A DNA stretch of 36,227 nucleotides from Gemmatimonadota bacterium (GCA_012267505.1 JAAXGI010000268.1:4351-40577); one strand, 5' to 3'. Positions 8,781 to 20,090 are shown, counted from the stretch's first letter. Notes: generated from the letters alone by a model not told the origin. Made by a program: numbers and translations.

Positions 8781-9641
8781 CTACCCCTCGAGCCGCCCGC
8801 TAGCAACCGCCTCGCGCAACGCCCCGTAGAGCTCCCTCGCGACCGGGCCCGGCGCGCCGTCGCCCACCCGCCGTCCGTCGATCCGGACGACGGACTTGAT
8901 CTCGGTGCTGCTCCCCGTCATGAACACCTCGGAGGCGTCGGCGAGCGCATCGACGGGGGTCGGCATCTCGCGGATCTCGCATCCGCGCTCCGCCGCGAGC
9001 TCGAGGATCATCGCGCGGGTGATCCCGGGGAGGATCTGGTTCGAGGCCGGATGCGTGCGCGCGACCCCGTCGAGCACGGTGAAGAGATTGCTCCGCCCGC
9101 CCTCGAGCGCGAGGCCGTCGCGCACCAGGATCGCCTCGTCGGCCCCGGCCCGCACCGCCGCCTCCTGGGCCAGGACGTTCGGGAGAAGCTGGAGCGTCTT
9201 CAGGTCCACCCGTCCCCACCGGGTGTCCGGGACCGTCACGGCTGTGAGGCCCGCCTCCCACGCCGCGGGGTCCGGGGAGGGAAGCGGAGCGGGGAAGGCG
9301 TAGACGGTGGGGGCGGCCGCCGGGCGTTGGAAGGCATGGGTCCGGGGCCCGGTGCCCCGGGTGACCTGGATGTAGAGCGCCGCCGCCTCGCGCTCCGCGA
9401 GCCGGTTCCGGTCGATGAGCCCGGCGTAGATCCCGGGTACCGCGCCGGCGTCGTAGTCGATCCTGAGGCTCCGGAGCCCGCGCCGGAGCCGCTCGAGCCG
9501 GCTCTCGAGCCGGAGGCTCCGGCCCCGGTAGAGGGGGGTGAACTCGTAGACGCCGTCGCCGAAGACGAACCCGCGGTCGTCGACCGACACGCGCGCCTCC
9601 TCCCGGGGGAGGTAGGCGCCATTCAGGTAGACGATATTCAC
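8781..9641 (-). CDS. dat: D-amino acid aminotransferase (class IV PLP transaminase)
   Basis: A 286-residue fold-type IV transaminase that interconverts D-alanine and D-glutamate with their keto acids. The N-terminal SVDDRGFVFGDGVYE matches the D-amino-acid aminotransferase signature (DRGxxFGDGVYE). DLKTLQLLPNVLAQ carries the PLP lysine (Lys148), followed by EAILVRDGLALEGGRSNLF with the conserved Glu, and ILPGITR. Branched-chain aminotransferases and aminodeoxychorismate lyase share the fold, but the DRG...GDGVYE and LKTLQLLPN text favours the D-specific group. The start is the GTG at 9641, because homology begins at VNIVYLNG; no ATG is available there and the Shine-Dalgarno match is poor. The gene follows the PspA stop by 16 bases and is probably co-transcribed. 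Next to a wall-recycling locus it could use D-amino acids from peptide stems, but that link is inference. Confidence 0.88.
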   Translation of the reverse strand: MNIVYLNGAYLPREEARVSVDDRGFVFGDGVYEFTPLYRGRSLRLESRLERLRRGLRSLRIDYDAGAVPGIYAGLIDRNRLAEREAAALYIQVTRGTGPRTHAFQRPAAAPTVYAFPAPLPSPDPAAWEAGLTAVTVPDTRWGRVDLKTLQLLPNVLAQEAAVRAGADEAILVRDGLALEGGRSNLFTVLDGVARTHPASNQILPGITRAMILELAAERGCEIREMPTPVDALADASEVFMTGSSTEIKSVVRIDGRRVGDGAPGPVARELYGALREAVASGRLEG

Positions 9642-9657
9642 CGCTGCCCGGCCGGCC

Positions 9658-10449
9658 TCAGCCGCCGGCCTCCCGGTCCAGCCGGTCGAACTCCTCGAGG
9701 AGCTTCTCCTCGGCGATCGCCGCTCCGCCGGACGCCGGCAACCCGGAGGGCTTCTTCCCGTCTTCGGGCGCCGGAGGGAGGAGCCCCATCTCCTCCTTGA
9801 GCGAGAGGAGCCGCTCATTCAGCTCGTCGCCGGACTCGAGCTCTGCGAATTCCTGCTCGAGGGAGCTTCCGCCGAGTGCCTCCGATACCTCGCCGACGGC
9901 GGCGGTGCGCCGCTCGGCGTCCTCGATCCGCTCCGCCATCCGGTCGAAAGCACCGAATGCGGATCCTTCGGAGAGCTCGGAGAGCGTCTCCTGGATCCGC
10001 GCCTGCGCCTCCACGCGCTTCTGTTTCGCGATCAGGAGATTGCGCCGCCGGCCGGCCTTGTCGATCCGCTCGGAGAGCTCCGTGAGCGAGGCCTTGAGCT
10101 TTTCGACCTCGTGGGCCTGCGATTCCCAGGTGCGGCGCAGCTCGGCGGCGTGCCCGGCATGCTCCTTCTGCCTGAGGAGCGCCTGCCTGGCCAGATCGTC
10201 GCGTCCCTCCCGGACGGCGAGAACCGCACGTCGCTCCCAGTCGCCCGCCTGCTTGAGCTCCCTCTCGGCGTCGCGGCGGAGCTTCCGCTCGTCGGCGATC
10301 GAGACGGCGACCTCCCGCTTCGCGACGACCAGCTGATCGCGCATCTCGACGATCAGCTGGTCGAGCATCTTCTCGGGGTCCTCGGCCTGGTCGAGCAACC
10401 GGTTGATATAGGACCGGACCACCCTCGAGATCCTCGCGAAGATGCCCAT
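9658..10449 (-). CDS. pspA: PspA/IM30 (phage shock protein A) family protein
   Basis: A 263-residue membrane-associated coiled-coil protein. The N-terminus MGIFARISRVVRSYINRLLDQAEDPEKMLDQ is the classic PspA amphipathic helix and first helix; the D-P-E-K-M motif is diagnostic. Long charged helices (about residues 25-190) with EMRDQLVVAKREVA follow. The tail after about residue 210 is rich in Pro, Gly and Ala, ending in a short acidic helix (LLEEFDRLDREAGG). PspA polymers bind damaged inner membrane and help preserve the proton gradient. ATG at 10449 is preceded by a G-rich site (GGGGGG) two to three bases away. No PspF, PspB or PspC gene is in the window, so regulation differs from the enterobacterial system. 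It probably shares a transcript with the D-amino-acid aminotransferase. Confidence 0.9.
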   Translation of the reverse strand: MGIFARISRVVRSYINRLLDQAEDPEKMLDQLIVEMRDQLVVAKREVAVSIADERKLRRDAERELKQAGDWERRAVLAVREGRDDLARQALLRQKEHAGHAAELRRTWESQAHEVEKLKASLTELSERIDKAGRRRNLLIAKQKRVEAQARIQETLSELSEGSAFGAFDRMAERIEDAERRTAAVGEVSEALGGSSLEQEFAELESGDELNERLLSLKEEMGLLPPAPEDGKKPSGLPASGGAAIAEEKLLEEFDRLDREAGG

Positions 10450-10633
10450 GTCCCCCCTTTTCCGATGCCGGTACCCAGTCGGAAGCCCCTGCTCCCCTGC
10501 GCGGATCCCCACGTCCGGACCGCGGCCGCGCCGCGTCCGGGAAGGATAGGCCCGCACCGGCAGCGAATCAACGTCCGCCGGAGATCGCCGCACGGTCCCC
10601 GGGGAGGGGGCGGGCTCATCCGCCGGAAGCGTC

Positions 10634-13600
<2,967 letters not shown>

Positions 13601-13674
13601 GTACGGTCCCGGACGGAGGGAAAGCGGGTCCGGTGCCCTCCCGCTTCAGCAAAGCGGACGAGCGGCCGGCCCGC

Positions 13675-14520
13675 TCAGAGATTCCGAAGCTGCCTGAGCC
13701 GGGCGATGCGGTCCTCGGTCGGGGGATGTGTGCGGAAGAGTCCGGTGAGCCCTCCGCCGCGGATCCCCGCGAGCGGATTCACGATGGCGAGCTGCGCCGC
13801 CGCAGGATTCACATTCATCGGAAGCTGGCGCGAGTACCTCTCCAGCTTCTGGAGCGCATTCGCAAGACCGTCGGCCCGGCCCGCGATCCTCGCACCCGTG
13901 CGGTCCGCCTGGAACTCGTTCGCGCGGCTGATCGCCATCTGCACGATCATCGCCGCGAGGGGGGCGATGATCGACATCAGGAGGAGCTCGAAGACGTTAC
14001 GGTCCGAGCCCCGGCCGCCGCCGAGGATCGCCCCCCAGCGTGCAACCGACGCCAGGAGCCCGATCGCACCCGCCATCGTGGCGGCGACGGTCGAGACGAG
14101 CATGTGATTGTGCCTGATGTGCGCAAGCTCGTGGGCCACCACACCCTCGAGCTCGCGGGTATTGACAAGCCTGAGAAGCCCCGTGGTCACGCAGACAACG
14201 GCCTTCTTGTGGCTTCGCCCCGTCGCGAAGGCGTTCGGCTGCTCCTTGTCCGCGATCGCGAGCGTGGGCATCGGAAGCCCCGCGCGCCGCCGGAGGTCGT
14301 CGACCATCCGGTAGAGGTGCGGGGCATCATCCGGGCCGATGATGCGCGCCCGGTACATCCGGAGGACTGCACGGTCGCTGAACCAGAACATCCCGAAGTT
14401 CATCGCGGCGGCGATGACGAAGAAGAGCACCGCGCCCTGCTGGCCTCCCAGCCAGCCGCCGAGGACGACGAGGAGCGCCGTGAGACCGGCCATCAGGATG
14501 AAGACTTTCAGCTGCTGCAT
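13675..14520 (-). CDS. htpX: HtpX-like M48 membrane metalloprotease
   Basis: A 281-residue zinc protease of the inner membrane that clips misfolded membrane proteins. Two N-terminal transmembrane segments lie at residues about 5-25 and 28-47. The catalytic H-E-L-A-H is at 130-134, preceded by the typical [19 protein letters not shown] and [17 protein letters not shown]. Two further hydrophobic hairpin segments follow (about 142-163 and 177-197). The third zinc ligand Glu202 lies in SRANEFQAD, and the C-terminal [14 protein letters not shown] is the M48B end motif. ATG at 14520 gives the normal HtpX length; the open frame upstream is not protein-like. The ribosome site is weak. It is probably transcribed from the candidate promoter at 14684-14711. 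A GC-rich inverted repeat (GAGCGG/CCGCTC) directly follows the stop codon but lacks a clear T run. Confidence 0.93.
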   Translation of the reverse strand: MQQLKVFILMAGLTALLVVLGGWLGGQQGAVLFFVIAAAMNFGMFWFSDRAVLRMYRARIIGPDDAPHLYRMVDDLRRRAGLPMPTLAIADKEQPNAFATGRSHKKAVVCVTTGLLRLVNTRELEGVVAHELAHIRHNHMLVSTVAATMAGAIGLLASVARWGAILGGGRGSDRNVFELLLMSIIAPLAAMIVQMAISRANEFQADRTGARIAGRADGLANALQKLERYSRQLPMNVNPAAAQLAIVNPLAGIRGGGLTGLFRTHPPTEDRIARLRQLRNL

Positions 14521-14683
14521 CTGCTTTCGGATCCGGATTGGAGGAAAAGGCCCGCACCGGGGATCCTCGCCCCGGCCATCTCCCCTACCCCGGCGCGCTC
14601 GGCAGGGTGCCGCCGGGCGGGAGCGCATGCGCCTGATGCCGTGACCCGGACACCGGGTGTGGAGAGCCAGCCGGCCCACGACT

Positions 14684-14711
14684 CGCCTAGGGACCGCGGA
14701 ACGGTTGTCAA
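14684..14711 (-). promoter_or_regulatory. Candidate promoter for htpX
   Basis: On the minus strand a perfect TTGACA (plus-strand bases 14706-14711) is followed after 16 bases by TAGGCG (14684-14689). The -35 is consensus and the -10 poor. It would give an htpX leader of roughly 150 bases. Confidence 0.3.
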
Positions 14712-14889
14712 GTTGCCATCAGAGTGTCGATACGGCTGACTATATGAATAGAGATGTAGGCTGTCTCTCGAGCGCTCGATCCCTAGCCCGGCCGCGTACT
14801 GTCTCCACGGCAAGCGGGGAGGCGGGTCGGAGTTCGTGGAAGAGTTCGACGAGCGTGTGGGGTGGGCCGAGACCCGGAACATTCTGACA

Positions 14890-14906
14890 GCCCGACTATA
14901 TCGGGC
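14890..14906. repeat. Perfect 6-bp inverted repeat with 5-base loop
   Basis: GCCCGA, loop CTATA, then TCGGGC. It lies about 60 bases before the relaxase remnant. The AT loop in GC-rich DNA makes it stand out, but there is no T run, so it is not a typical terminator. A binding or transfer site is possible but not shown. Confidence 0.4.
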
Positions 14907-14962
14907 GGCTCGGGTCATGGTGGCCACTGCGGCCTCGTCCGCGGCGCTCAAGCGCCACCGGA

Positions 14963-15139
14963 GTGAGGCAAGGGGACAAGCGGCTCCGGCAGCCGGTGGA
15001 CCACGTCACGCTCTCCTGGTCACCGGACGAGACACCGAGCCGCGAGGAGATGAGCCGGGCTGTCGGGCAGAGTTTGACGGCACTCGGGCTCCAGTACCTG
15101 GGTCTTGGGGCAGACGAGTTGACTGGTCCTCTTCCTTGA
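14963..15139 (+). pseudogene. Relaxase/mobilisation nuclease remnant
   Basis: A short open stretch reads RLRQPVDHVTLSWSP, then DETPSREEMSRAVGQSLTALGL. This is the pattern of conjugative relaxases of the VirD2/MobP type just ahead of their catalytic histidines: a histidine, then aliphatic-SW-P-x-E-x-P, then an Met-containing helix ending ALGL. The expected continuation (H-Q-A-x-x-x-x-H-x-D-T-x-H-x-H-x-H) is missing. The frame instead runs through unrelated residues to a TGA at 15137-15139. After that TGA the same frame stays open for another 46 codons (ending ...FRQWLERICTNMGGG...) to about 15279, which may be more remnant. GTG at 14963 is an arbitrary start. A full relaxase is many times longer, so this is a relic. 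The match is by recognition only. Confidence 0.5.
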
Positions 15140-15279
15140 GAACTGACCGGTCTCCCCCTAGTGCGTTTCGGCTGGGCAAGCACAGGGCTCCCTGCTCTGC
15201 CTGACGACCACTTCCGGCAATGGCTGGAACGGATTTGCACCAATATGGGGGGCGGACCGTCCTTCCGGGCAGGCTGGCG

Positions 15280-16194
15280 CTAGCGCTGGCCCGCCACCGC
15301 CCCAGCCGCCCGCACCGCCGCCGCCACGTACCCGCCCCCGAATAGCCGCGCGTGCACGAGGAGCGGGTACAGCTCGTACGCGGGACGGCGACGCGCCTGA
15401 CCCGGCTGTGGCGGCCACTCCTCCTCGTAGCCCCGGTAGAAGGAGCGGGGGAAGCCGCCGAACAGCCGCGACATCGCGAGGTCGACCTCCCGGTGCCCCA
15501 AGTAGACGGCCGGGTCGATGAGGACTGGGTCGCCGCCGCCGGACCCATCCTCGCTCCGGGCGAACAGCACGTTGCCGGACCAGAGGTCGCCGTGCAGGAG
15601 CGACGGGCCGTCCGCGGTAGCTGCGGGTGTCAGCAGCGTGCCGACTCCGGCAGCCGCGCTCTCGATGGTTGCGAGCTGCCGGGCGGTGAGGGTGCCACGC
15701 GTGTGGAGTTCCCGCCCGAGGGGGCGGATCCTCAACTCGGCCCAGAATGTGCCCCAGTCCTCCGTCCAGCGATTCGGCTGGGGCAGCGATCCGATCACGT
15801 TGTCGGAGTGCCAGCCGTAGCGGCCGTCACCGCACGGACCCCGGTGGAGCTTGGCGAGCGCCTGTCCCAGCCTGCTCCACGACCCGTCATCCGGCCTCGC
15901 CTCGTGGATCCATTCGAGTAGCAGCCAGGGGATTTCGTCGCCCTTCCGGCTGCGCGCCAACACGGCGGGTGTCCTCACCGCATCGGCAGCCGCGAGAGCC
16001 TCCAGCCCCTCCGCCTCCACGCGAAAGAAATGATGTCCGGCCGCCGCATTCCACTTGAGGAAAAAGTCACCACCGGTGGTGCGTACCTTCAGCCCCTCGT
16101 TGATGCAGCCGCCCCCCATCGGCCGCGTGCCGAGCACCTTCGACCGGTCGATCCCCGCAGCTTCGCAGGCACTGTCCAAGACTGCCCGGTTCAC
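15280..16194 (-). CDS. Fructosamine-3-kinase family protein (ribulosamine/erythrulosamine kinase type)
   Basis: A 304-residue kinase that phosphorylates the 3-hydroxyl of sugar adducts on protein amines, so that the adduct falls off. Family marks: GGGCINEGLKV near the start, FFLKWN with the ATP-binding lysine, HHFFRVEAEGL, GWHSDNVIGSLPQPN and W...F..E.R, then the catalytic HGDLWSGNV (201-209) and LIDPAVYLGHREVDLAM (225-241). All catalytic motifs are intact. The start is taken as GTG at 16194, which gives the normal length and follows the phosphatase stop by 13 bases; an upstream extension would overlap that gene. Bacterial members act mostly on ribulosamine and erythrulosamine rather than fructosamine. 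The neighbouring LMW phosphatase is a known genomic partner, pointing to protein deglycation repair. Confidence 0.92.
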   Translation of the reverse strand: MNRAVLDSACEAAGIDRSKVLGTRPMGGGCINEGLKVRTTGGDFFLKWNAAAGHHFFRVEAEGLEALAAADAVRTPAVLARSRKGDEIPWLLLEWIHEARPDDGSWSRLGQALAKLHRGPCGDGRYGWHSDNVIGSLPQPNRWTEDWGTFWAELRIRPLGRELHTRGTLTARQLATIESAAAGVGTLLTPAATADGPSLLHGDLWSGNVLFARSEDGSGGGDPVLIDPAVYLGHREVDLAMSRLFGGFPRSFYRGYEEEWPPQPGQARRRPAYELYPLLVHARLFGGGYVAAAVRAAGAVAGQR

Positions 16195-16207
16195 TGCGCT
16201 CGTCCGG

Positions 16208-16699
16208 TCACCCCCGGTCGCTGCCCGACAGCTCGTCGAGAAGGCCGTTGCACGCGCGTTCCAGGATGCGGTAGACGCGCTCGAATCCATCGGGCCCGCC
16301 GTAGTAGGGATCCGGCACGTCGGGGTCGGGCGCGCCGGATTCGTAGTCGCGCATCATGACGATCTCCGCGTGGCCGCTCCGGACCCGTCGCTGCAATCGC
16401 TCGAGGGAGCGCCGGTTGCTGGCGTCCATGGCGACGACAAAGTCGAAGCGCTCCAGGTCGCCGGGCGTGACCTGGCGGGCGACCCCGGTCAGGCGGATGC
16501 CGTGAGCCGCGGCCACCGCCGTCGACCGGGAGTCGGGCGGTTCGCCGGCGTGGTAGGCCGCGGTGCCGGCAGAGTCCACATGGAACTGCCCGCCCAGTCC
16601 GCGCTCCCCTGCCAGGGCGGCGAAGATGCCCTCGGCCAGGGGGGAGCGGCAGATGTTTCCGAGGCAGACGAAGAGGACGGAGACGGAGGTGCTTTGCAT
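16208..16699 (-). CDS. Low-molecular-weight protein tyrosine phosphatase family
   Basis: A 163-residue cytosolic phosphatase. The P-loop CLGNICRSP gives nucleophile Cys12 and Arg18. FHVDSAGTAAYHAGEPPDSR is the usual second block, and VPDPYYGG carries the general acid Asp130. The protein has the complete family length. Human LMW-PTP-A was identified as a protein-ribulosamine-5-phosphatase, and bacterial fructosamine-kinase homologues often sit beside such phosphatases. The likely job here is to dephosphorylate sugar-5-phosphate adducts on proteins before the downstream kinase acts, though a tyrosine phosphatase role cannot be excluded. ATG at 16699 was chosen because homology begins at VSVLFVCLGN; the ribosome site is weak. 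The kinase gene starts 13 bases after its stop, so the pair is an operon. About 290 featureless bases precede it. Confidence 0.92.
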   Translation of the reverse strand: MQSTSVSVLFVCLGNICRSPLAEGIFAALAGERGLGGQFHVDSAGTAAYHAGEPPDSRSTAVAAAHGIRLTGVARQVTPGDLERFDFVVAMDASNRRSLERLQRRVRSGHAEIVMMRDYESGAPDPDVPDPYYGGPDGFERVYRILERACNGLLDELSGSDRG

Positions 16700-16987
16700 T
16701 TCTGAAGATGGCGGGACAGTGCCCGGAAGTCATGGTCAAGGGCGTCCGGAGATCCTCGCGGTGGGCTCCCGGGCGGCGCAATTCCCGTGGGTGCAAGGCC
16801 AAGCAGCCTGTAGTGCGTGCTGTATCCTCACGTACCCTAGGTTGTAGGCGCCGACCCTCCCCGCATTCGGCTGGCCATCATGGTCGTGGCGGTGGCGAGC
16901 GGGTGGGGCGAAGAGCCGCCGGAGCCAGAGGTCTGGCGCGGCGCGGGATCGGGCCGACGAGCCCGGGACGAGTCACTCGCATCGTGC

Positions 16988-18124
16988 TCACTGAACAGGG
17001 ACGGCATCGCCCTCCGAAGTAGGGTCTGACGGAGGCGTTTCGGGGGCCTCTTGATCCCGCCGGCGCACCTCCGGAAGCACGTCGCCGTAGGCCTCCGCGA
17101 AGATCTCCCAGACGGTCACGAAAAGCGCGGCGACGATGGGCCCGAGGATGAACCCGACAGCCCCGAAGAAGAGGATTCCGCCGAACGTGCTGAGCAGGAT
17201 CATCAGGTCAGGGAGCCTGGCGTCGCGGCCGATCAGGCGCGGACGCAGGAAGTTGTCGACCGTGCCCACCACGAGCCCACACCAGATACCGACCGAGACG
17301 CCCGCCGCGATCTGGCCGGTGGCGAGCAGCCAGATGACCGCAGGCACCCACACCAGCGCCGCCCCAAGCGCGGGCACGATGGACAGAACCGCCATCACCG
17401 TGGCCCAGAAGGCGGCTCCGGGAACCCCGAAGACGGCGAAGCTGAGGCCGGCGAGTCCGCCCTGGAGGACCCCGATGACAAGCGACCCCTTGATTGTCGC
17501 GCGCGTAACGGAGACGAAGCGGTCGAGCAGCCTCTGTTCGTCCGCCGAGGGAAGGGGAACGAGGTAGAGAACACGATCGAGGATGGCTGGGCCGCTGATG
17601 AGGAAGAAATACATCGCGTACAGCATGACGAAGAGCTGGAACAGGAAGTTGGTGGTGCCGCGCGTGGCGGCGGCCAGGCTGTCGACCAGCACCGCGCCTG
17701 CGCTCTGGGCCAGTTGGCCGGCGAGAGTGATGATGCGCTCGCGGTCGGGCAGCAGGTCACCCACGAGCGGGAATTCGAGCAAGCGGGCCTCAATGGACTC
17801 GACCAGGTTCATGTTGCCGCGCACCCAGGTGGCCGCTGCTTGGGAAACATCCACGGCCTGCGAGACGACCAGCCCCATGAAGCCGATGGCGGGCGCCACC
17901 AGGATGACCAGCACGAGCAGGAGGGTGGCGACCGCGGCGGCCCGCTCGCGCCCCCTCATGCCGGCAGCCAGCCGCAGGTAGAGCGGGCGGGTCATTCCGC
18001 TGAACACCGTGGCCAGCAGGATGGCGACCAGAAACTGGCGGATCATCACAAGGAAGAGGAGCGAGATCCCCAGCGCCAGCACGAGCAGGAAACGGTTCTG
18101 GAAGCGGGTCATGTCGGAGATCAT
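16988..18124 (-). CDS. AI-2E family transporter (PF01594-type permease)
   Basis: A 378-residue polytopic inner-membrane protein. The N-terminus NRFLLVLALGISLLFLVMIRQFLVAILLA gives the first two helices, and about eight hydrophobic segments are visible. The family signs are PLYLRLAAGMRGRERAAAVATLLL, LIGRDARLPDLMILLSTFGG and the end helix GAVGFILGPIVAALFVTVWE. Despite the name, most members are exporters or Na+/H+-antiporter-like proteins with no proven link to autoinducer-2; no luxS is present. ATG at 18124 was chosen because it directly precedes the conserved part; MTRFQNRF four codons later is an alternative, and neither has a clear ribosome site. The C-terminal tail is hydrophilic (RRRDQEAPETPPSDP). 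It stands alone, between 290 featureless bases and a 470-base gap. Confidence 0.88.
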   Translation of the reverse strand: MISDMTRFQNRFLLVLALGISLLFLVMIRQFLVAILLATVFSGMTRPLYLRLAAGMRGRERAAAVATLLLVLVILVAPAIGFMGLVVSQAVDVSQAAATWVRGNMNLVESIEARLLEFPLVGDLLPDRERIITLAGQLAQSAGAVLVDSLAAATRGTTNFLFQLFVMLYAMYFFLISGPAILDRVLYLVPLPSADEQRLLDRFVSVTRATIKGSLVIGVLQGGLAGLSFAVFGVPGAAFWATVMAVLSIVPALGAALVWVPAVIWLLATGQIAAGVSVGIWCGLVVGTVDNFLRPRLIGRDARLPDLMILLSTFGGILFFGAVGFILGPIVAALFVTVWEIFAEAYGDVLPEVRRRDQEAPETPPSDPTSEGDAVPVQ

Positions 18125-18596
18125 ATGGGGTCTCGAGGTACGGGTGGCGGGCTCGGGGTGATCGCGAGTCGACGCTCTCGGGATGTCGCTCCAAACCTTG
18201 CAGAAATGAGTCTTGAAGCTGGCCTTGGGCAACCTCCAGGGCCGCCGTCAACTGCCGTTCCAAATGGGTCGTGCAGCTCGCTCACTTTCTCGACAGCTTC
18301 ATGAAGGGCGGGTCGTCCATGGTGAACGCCGGACGGCCCGCAGTGACGGCCGAACTCGGCAAAATCCAGCACCTGAGATTCTTCAACCTGCCGGCAATAC
18401 GTCGAGGGGTCCGAGTCCGACCGAACTCGGTTGAGTGTCGCCGTCCACCTCTTGCCACCATCGCACACCTCCCTCGCCGGCCGAAAATAGTGTCCATTCC
18501 AGCGGGCCAACCCAACGCAATCTTGCCCCCCCACAGCATCGGGGGTACCGTCGGAAACGTGACTCGAACGATGCCGATCCGACCGGAGAGCGACGG
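18125..18596. other. Gap between AI-2E transporter and M28 peptidase genes
   Basis: About 470 bases with no recognised gene. Overlapping open frames exist on both strands, but none shows a domain, a good ribosome site or the strong GC3 bias of the neighbouring genes. One hairpin (CCGAGT...ACTCGG, about 18412-18431) is present without a T tract. The last 15 bases hold the GGAG ribosome site of the peptidase gene. Confidence 0.5.
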
Positions 18597-20090
18597 ATGA
18601 GAGCCTGGATCCTGCCCGCACTGCTCGGGCTCCTGGCGGTGACCGGAGAGCCGCTTCTCGCACAGACGCGGGGACCGGAGGTGGAAGCCACTTACGGGCT
18701 CGGACTCCCCCGGGACGGAGATGTCCTCTTCGTTCCCGACGCCGACTACCTCGACTGGCCGCTCCGACCCGATCAGTCCGAGTACGCGGGGGTGAGCGGG
18801 GAGCGGATGAAGGAGTGGGTCCGGAGGATTTCCGCGATCTCCCTCCAGAGCCAGGCGGACGGGAACCAGTACTGGGGACGGCTTCCGGGGACCGAATACG
18901 ACCGGATGACGATGGCGCTCATGGTCGACGAGTTCGAGAGGCTCGGCCTCTCGATCGAACGGGTGCCCTTTACGATCCCCGACGACTGGCGTCCCGTCTC
19001 GTGGGAGGCCTCATACTCGTCGCCCGAGGGAACGGTCGAGCTGCTCACCGCCTTTCCGGCCGGCGAGACAGCGGCGACCCCCTCCGGGGGGATCACGGCA
19101 GAGGCCGTGTGGGTGGGGGTGGGGGCCGAGCCGGACTTCCTCGGAAGGGACGTGCGGGGGAAGGCCGTCGTCATCTACAGCACCTTCGTCCCGGGCGGGC
19201 GGAGCCACTCGGCGAGCGACCGGGCCGGGATCTTCGACGCGAACACCCGCGCTTCGGAGCTCGGAGCGGCGATGATCGTAAACGTCATGGCCGTCCCCGG
19301 GAACGCGCATTTCAACCCCCTCGGAGCGCCCCCGGCCGACTACGGCGTTCCGCTCATCACGGTGAGCCAGGACGAGGGATTCGCGCTGAGGGATCTCCTG
19401 GGCACAGGTGCCCGGGTCGAGATCAGCCTCCGGCTCGAGATCGAGATCCTCGAGGACGTCAGGACCGAGAACGTCTTCGCGCGCCTCCCGGGAGCAGGCG
19501 ATGAGGAGATCGTAATTGCCGCGCACACCGACGGATTCTTCCAGGCGTCGATGGACAACGCGAGCGGAATGGCGAGCGCCCTCGAGATCGCCCGCCACTA
19601 CGCGGCCCTCCCGCTGGAGGAGCGCCCCCGCACCCTCGTCTTCCTCCTCTTCCCGGACCACCACCATGGGGAGGTGGGGCTCGACGCCTGGGAGGCGGAC
19701 TACGACTGGGACAATGTGGCGTTCGCGCTCACCCTCGAGCACCCCTCGCAGACCCAGCTCTACTGGTATAACGACGACCTGATGACCTCGAACACGATGG
19801 GTGCCTTCCGTTGGAACGCCTTGGGGAGCCCCGCGTTTCTTGACGTGGTCGCCACCTCACTGCGCGAATTCGGGGTCTCGCGCTACACCGTCATGGATCC
19901 GAATCCTAAGCTCACGCGGCAGGCCCCGGGATTCCACATCATCGACCATGTGATCTATCACACGACGCTAGACACCCCCGAGCTCGTCCCGGCCGAGGGG
20001 ATGGAGCGGGCCACCCGCGCCTTCCTCCAGGTGATCGACCGGGTGAACAGGATGACCCTGGAGGAGCTCCGGCGCCCCCGGAGTCAGTGA
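18597..20090 (+). CDS. Secreted M28-like peptidase with PA-type insert and atypical active site
   Basis: A 497-residue exported hydrolase-like protein. The signal peptide is residues 1-22 (ends LLAQ). Residues about 150-280 resemble a protease-associated insert (LGRDVRGKAVVIYST, GAAMIVNVM, PLITVSQDEG). The catalytic domain follows: HTD (310-312) and MDNASGMASALEIAR (Asp320) are canonical M28 metal ligands, and YHTTLDTPELV gives His455. However, the Glu-Glu pair expected in the next block is not there; that block reads FPDHHHGEVGLDAW (352-365). The following Asp is replaced by Glu381 in LTLEHP. It may bind metal differently, cleave an unusual bond or be inactive. ATG at 18597 has GGAG eight bases upstream. 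It stands alone and converges on the toxin remnant. Confidence 0.8.
   Translation: MRAWILPALLGLLAVTGEPLLAQTRGPEVEATYGLGLPRDGDVLFVPDADYLDWPLRPDQSEYAGVSGERMKEWVRRISAISLQSQADGNQYWGRLPGTEYDRMTMALMVDEFERLGLSIERVPFTIPDDWRPVSWEASYSSPEGTVELLTAFPAGETAATPSGGITAEAVWVGVGAEPDFLGRDVRGKAVVIYSTFVPGGRSHSASDRAGIFDANTRASELGAAMIVNVMAVPGNAHFNPLGAPPADYGVPLITVSQDEGFALRDLLGTGARVEISLRLEIEILEDVRTENVFARLPGAGDEEIVIAAHTDGFFQASMDNASGMASALEIARHYAALPLEERPRTLVFLLFPDHHHGEVGLDAWEADYDWDNVAFALTLEHPSQTQLYWYNDDLMTSNTMGAFRWNALGSPAFLDVVATSLREFGVSRYTVMDPNPKLTRQAPGFHIIDHVIYHTTLDTPELVPAEGMERATRAFLQVIDRVNRMTLEELRRPRSQ

Larger units (their letters stand above)
14521..14962. other. Non-coding stretch upstream of htpX
   Basis: About 440 bases without a convincing gene. 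The htpX leader and a candidate minus-strand promoter occupy the left half. The right half is less GC-rich (for example CTGACTATATGAATAGAGATG near 14730-14750) and contains a perfect 6-bp inverted repeat at 14890-14906, just before the relaxase remnant. Open frames here have no recognisable protein content. Confidence 0.5.

Noticed and set aside
13655-13674. GAGCGG/CCGCTC inverted repeat after the htpX stop as an intrinsic terminator
   Set aside because: Short stem without a following T run on the minus strand; not strong enough to annotate.
16700-16987. Search for a small gene or RNA upstream of the LMW phosphatase
   Set aside because: Broken frames in all phases, no convincing ribosome site or RNA structure; left as empty intergenic sequence.
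16988-18124. Reading the AI-2E family gene as quorum-sensing export
   Set aside because: The family name is historical; no luxS or lsr genes are visible and most members have other transport roles.
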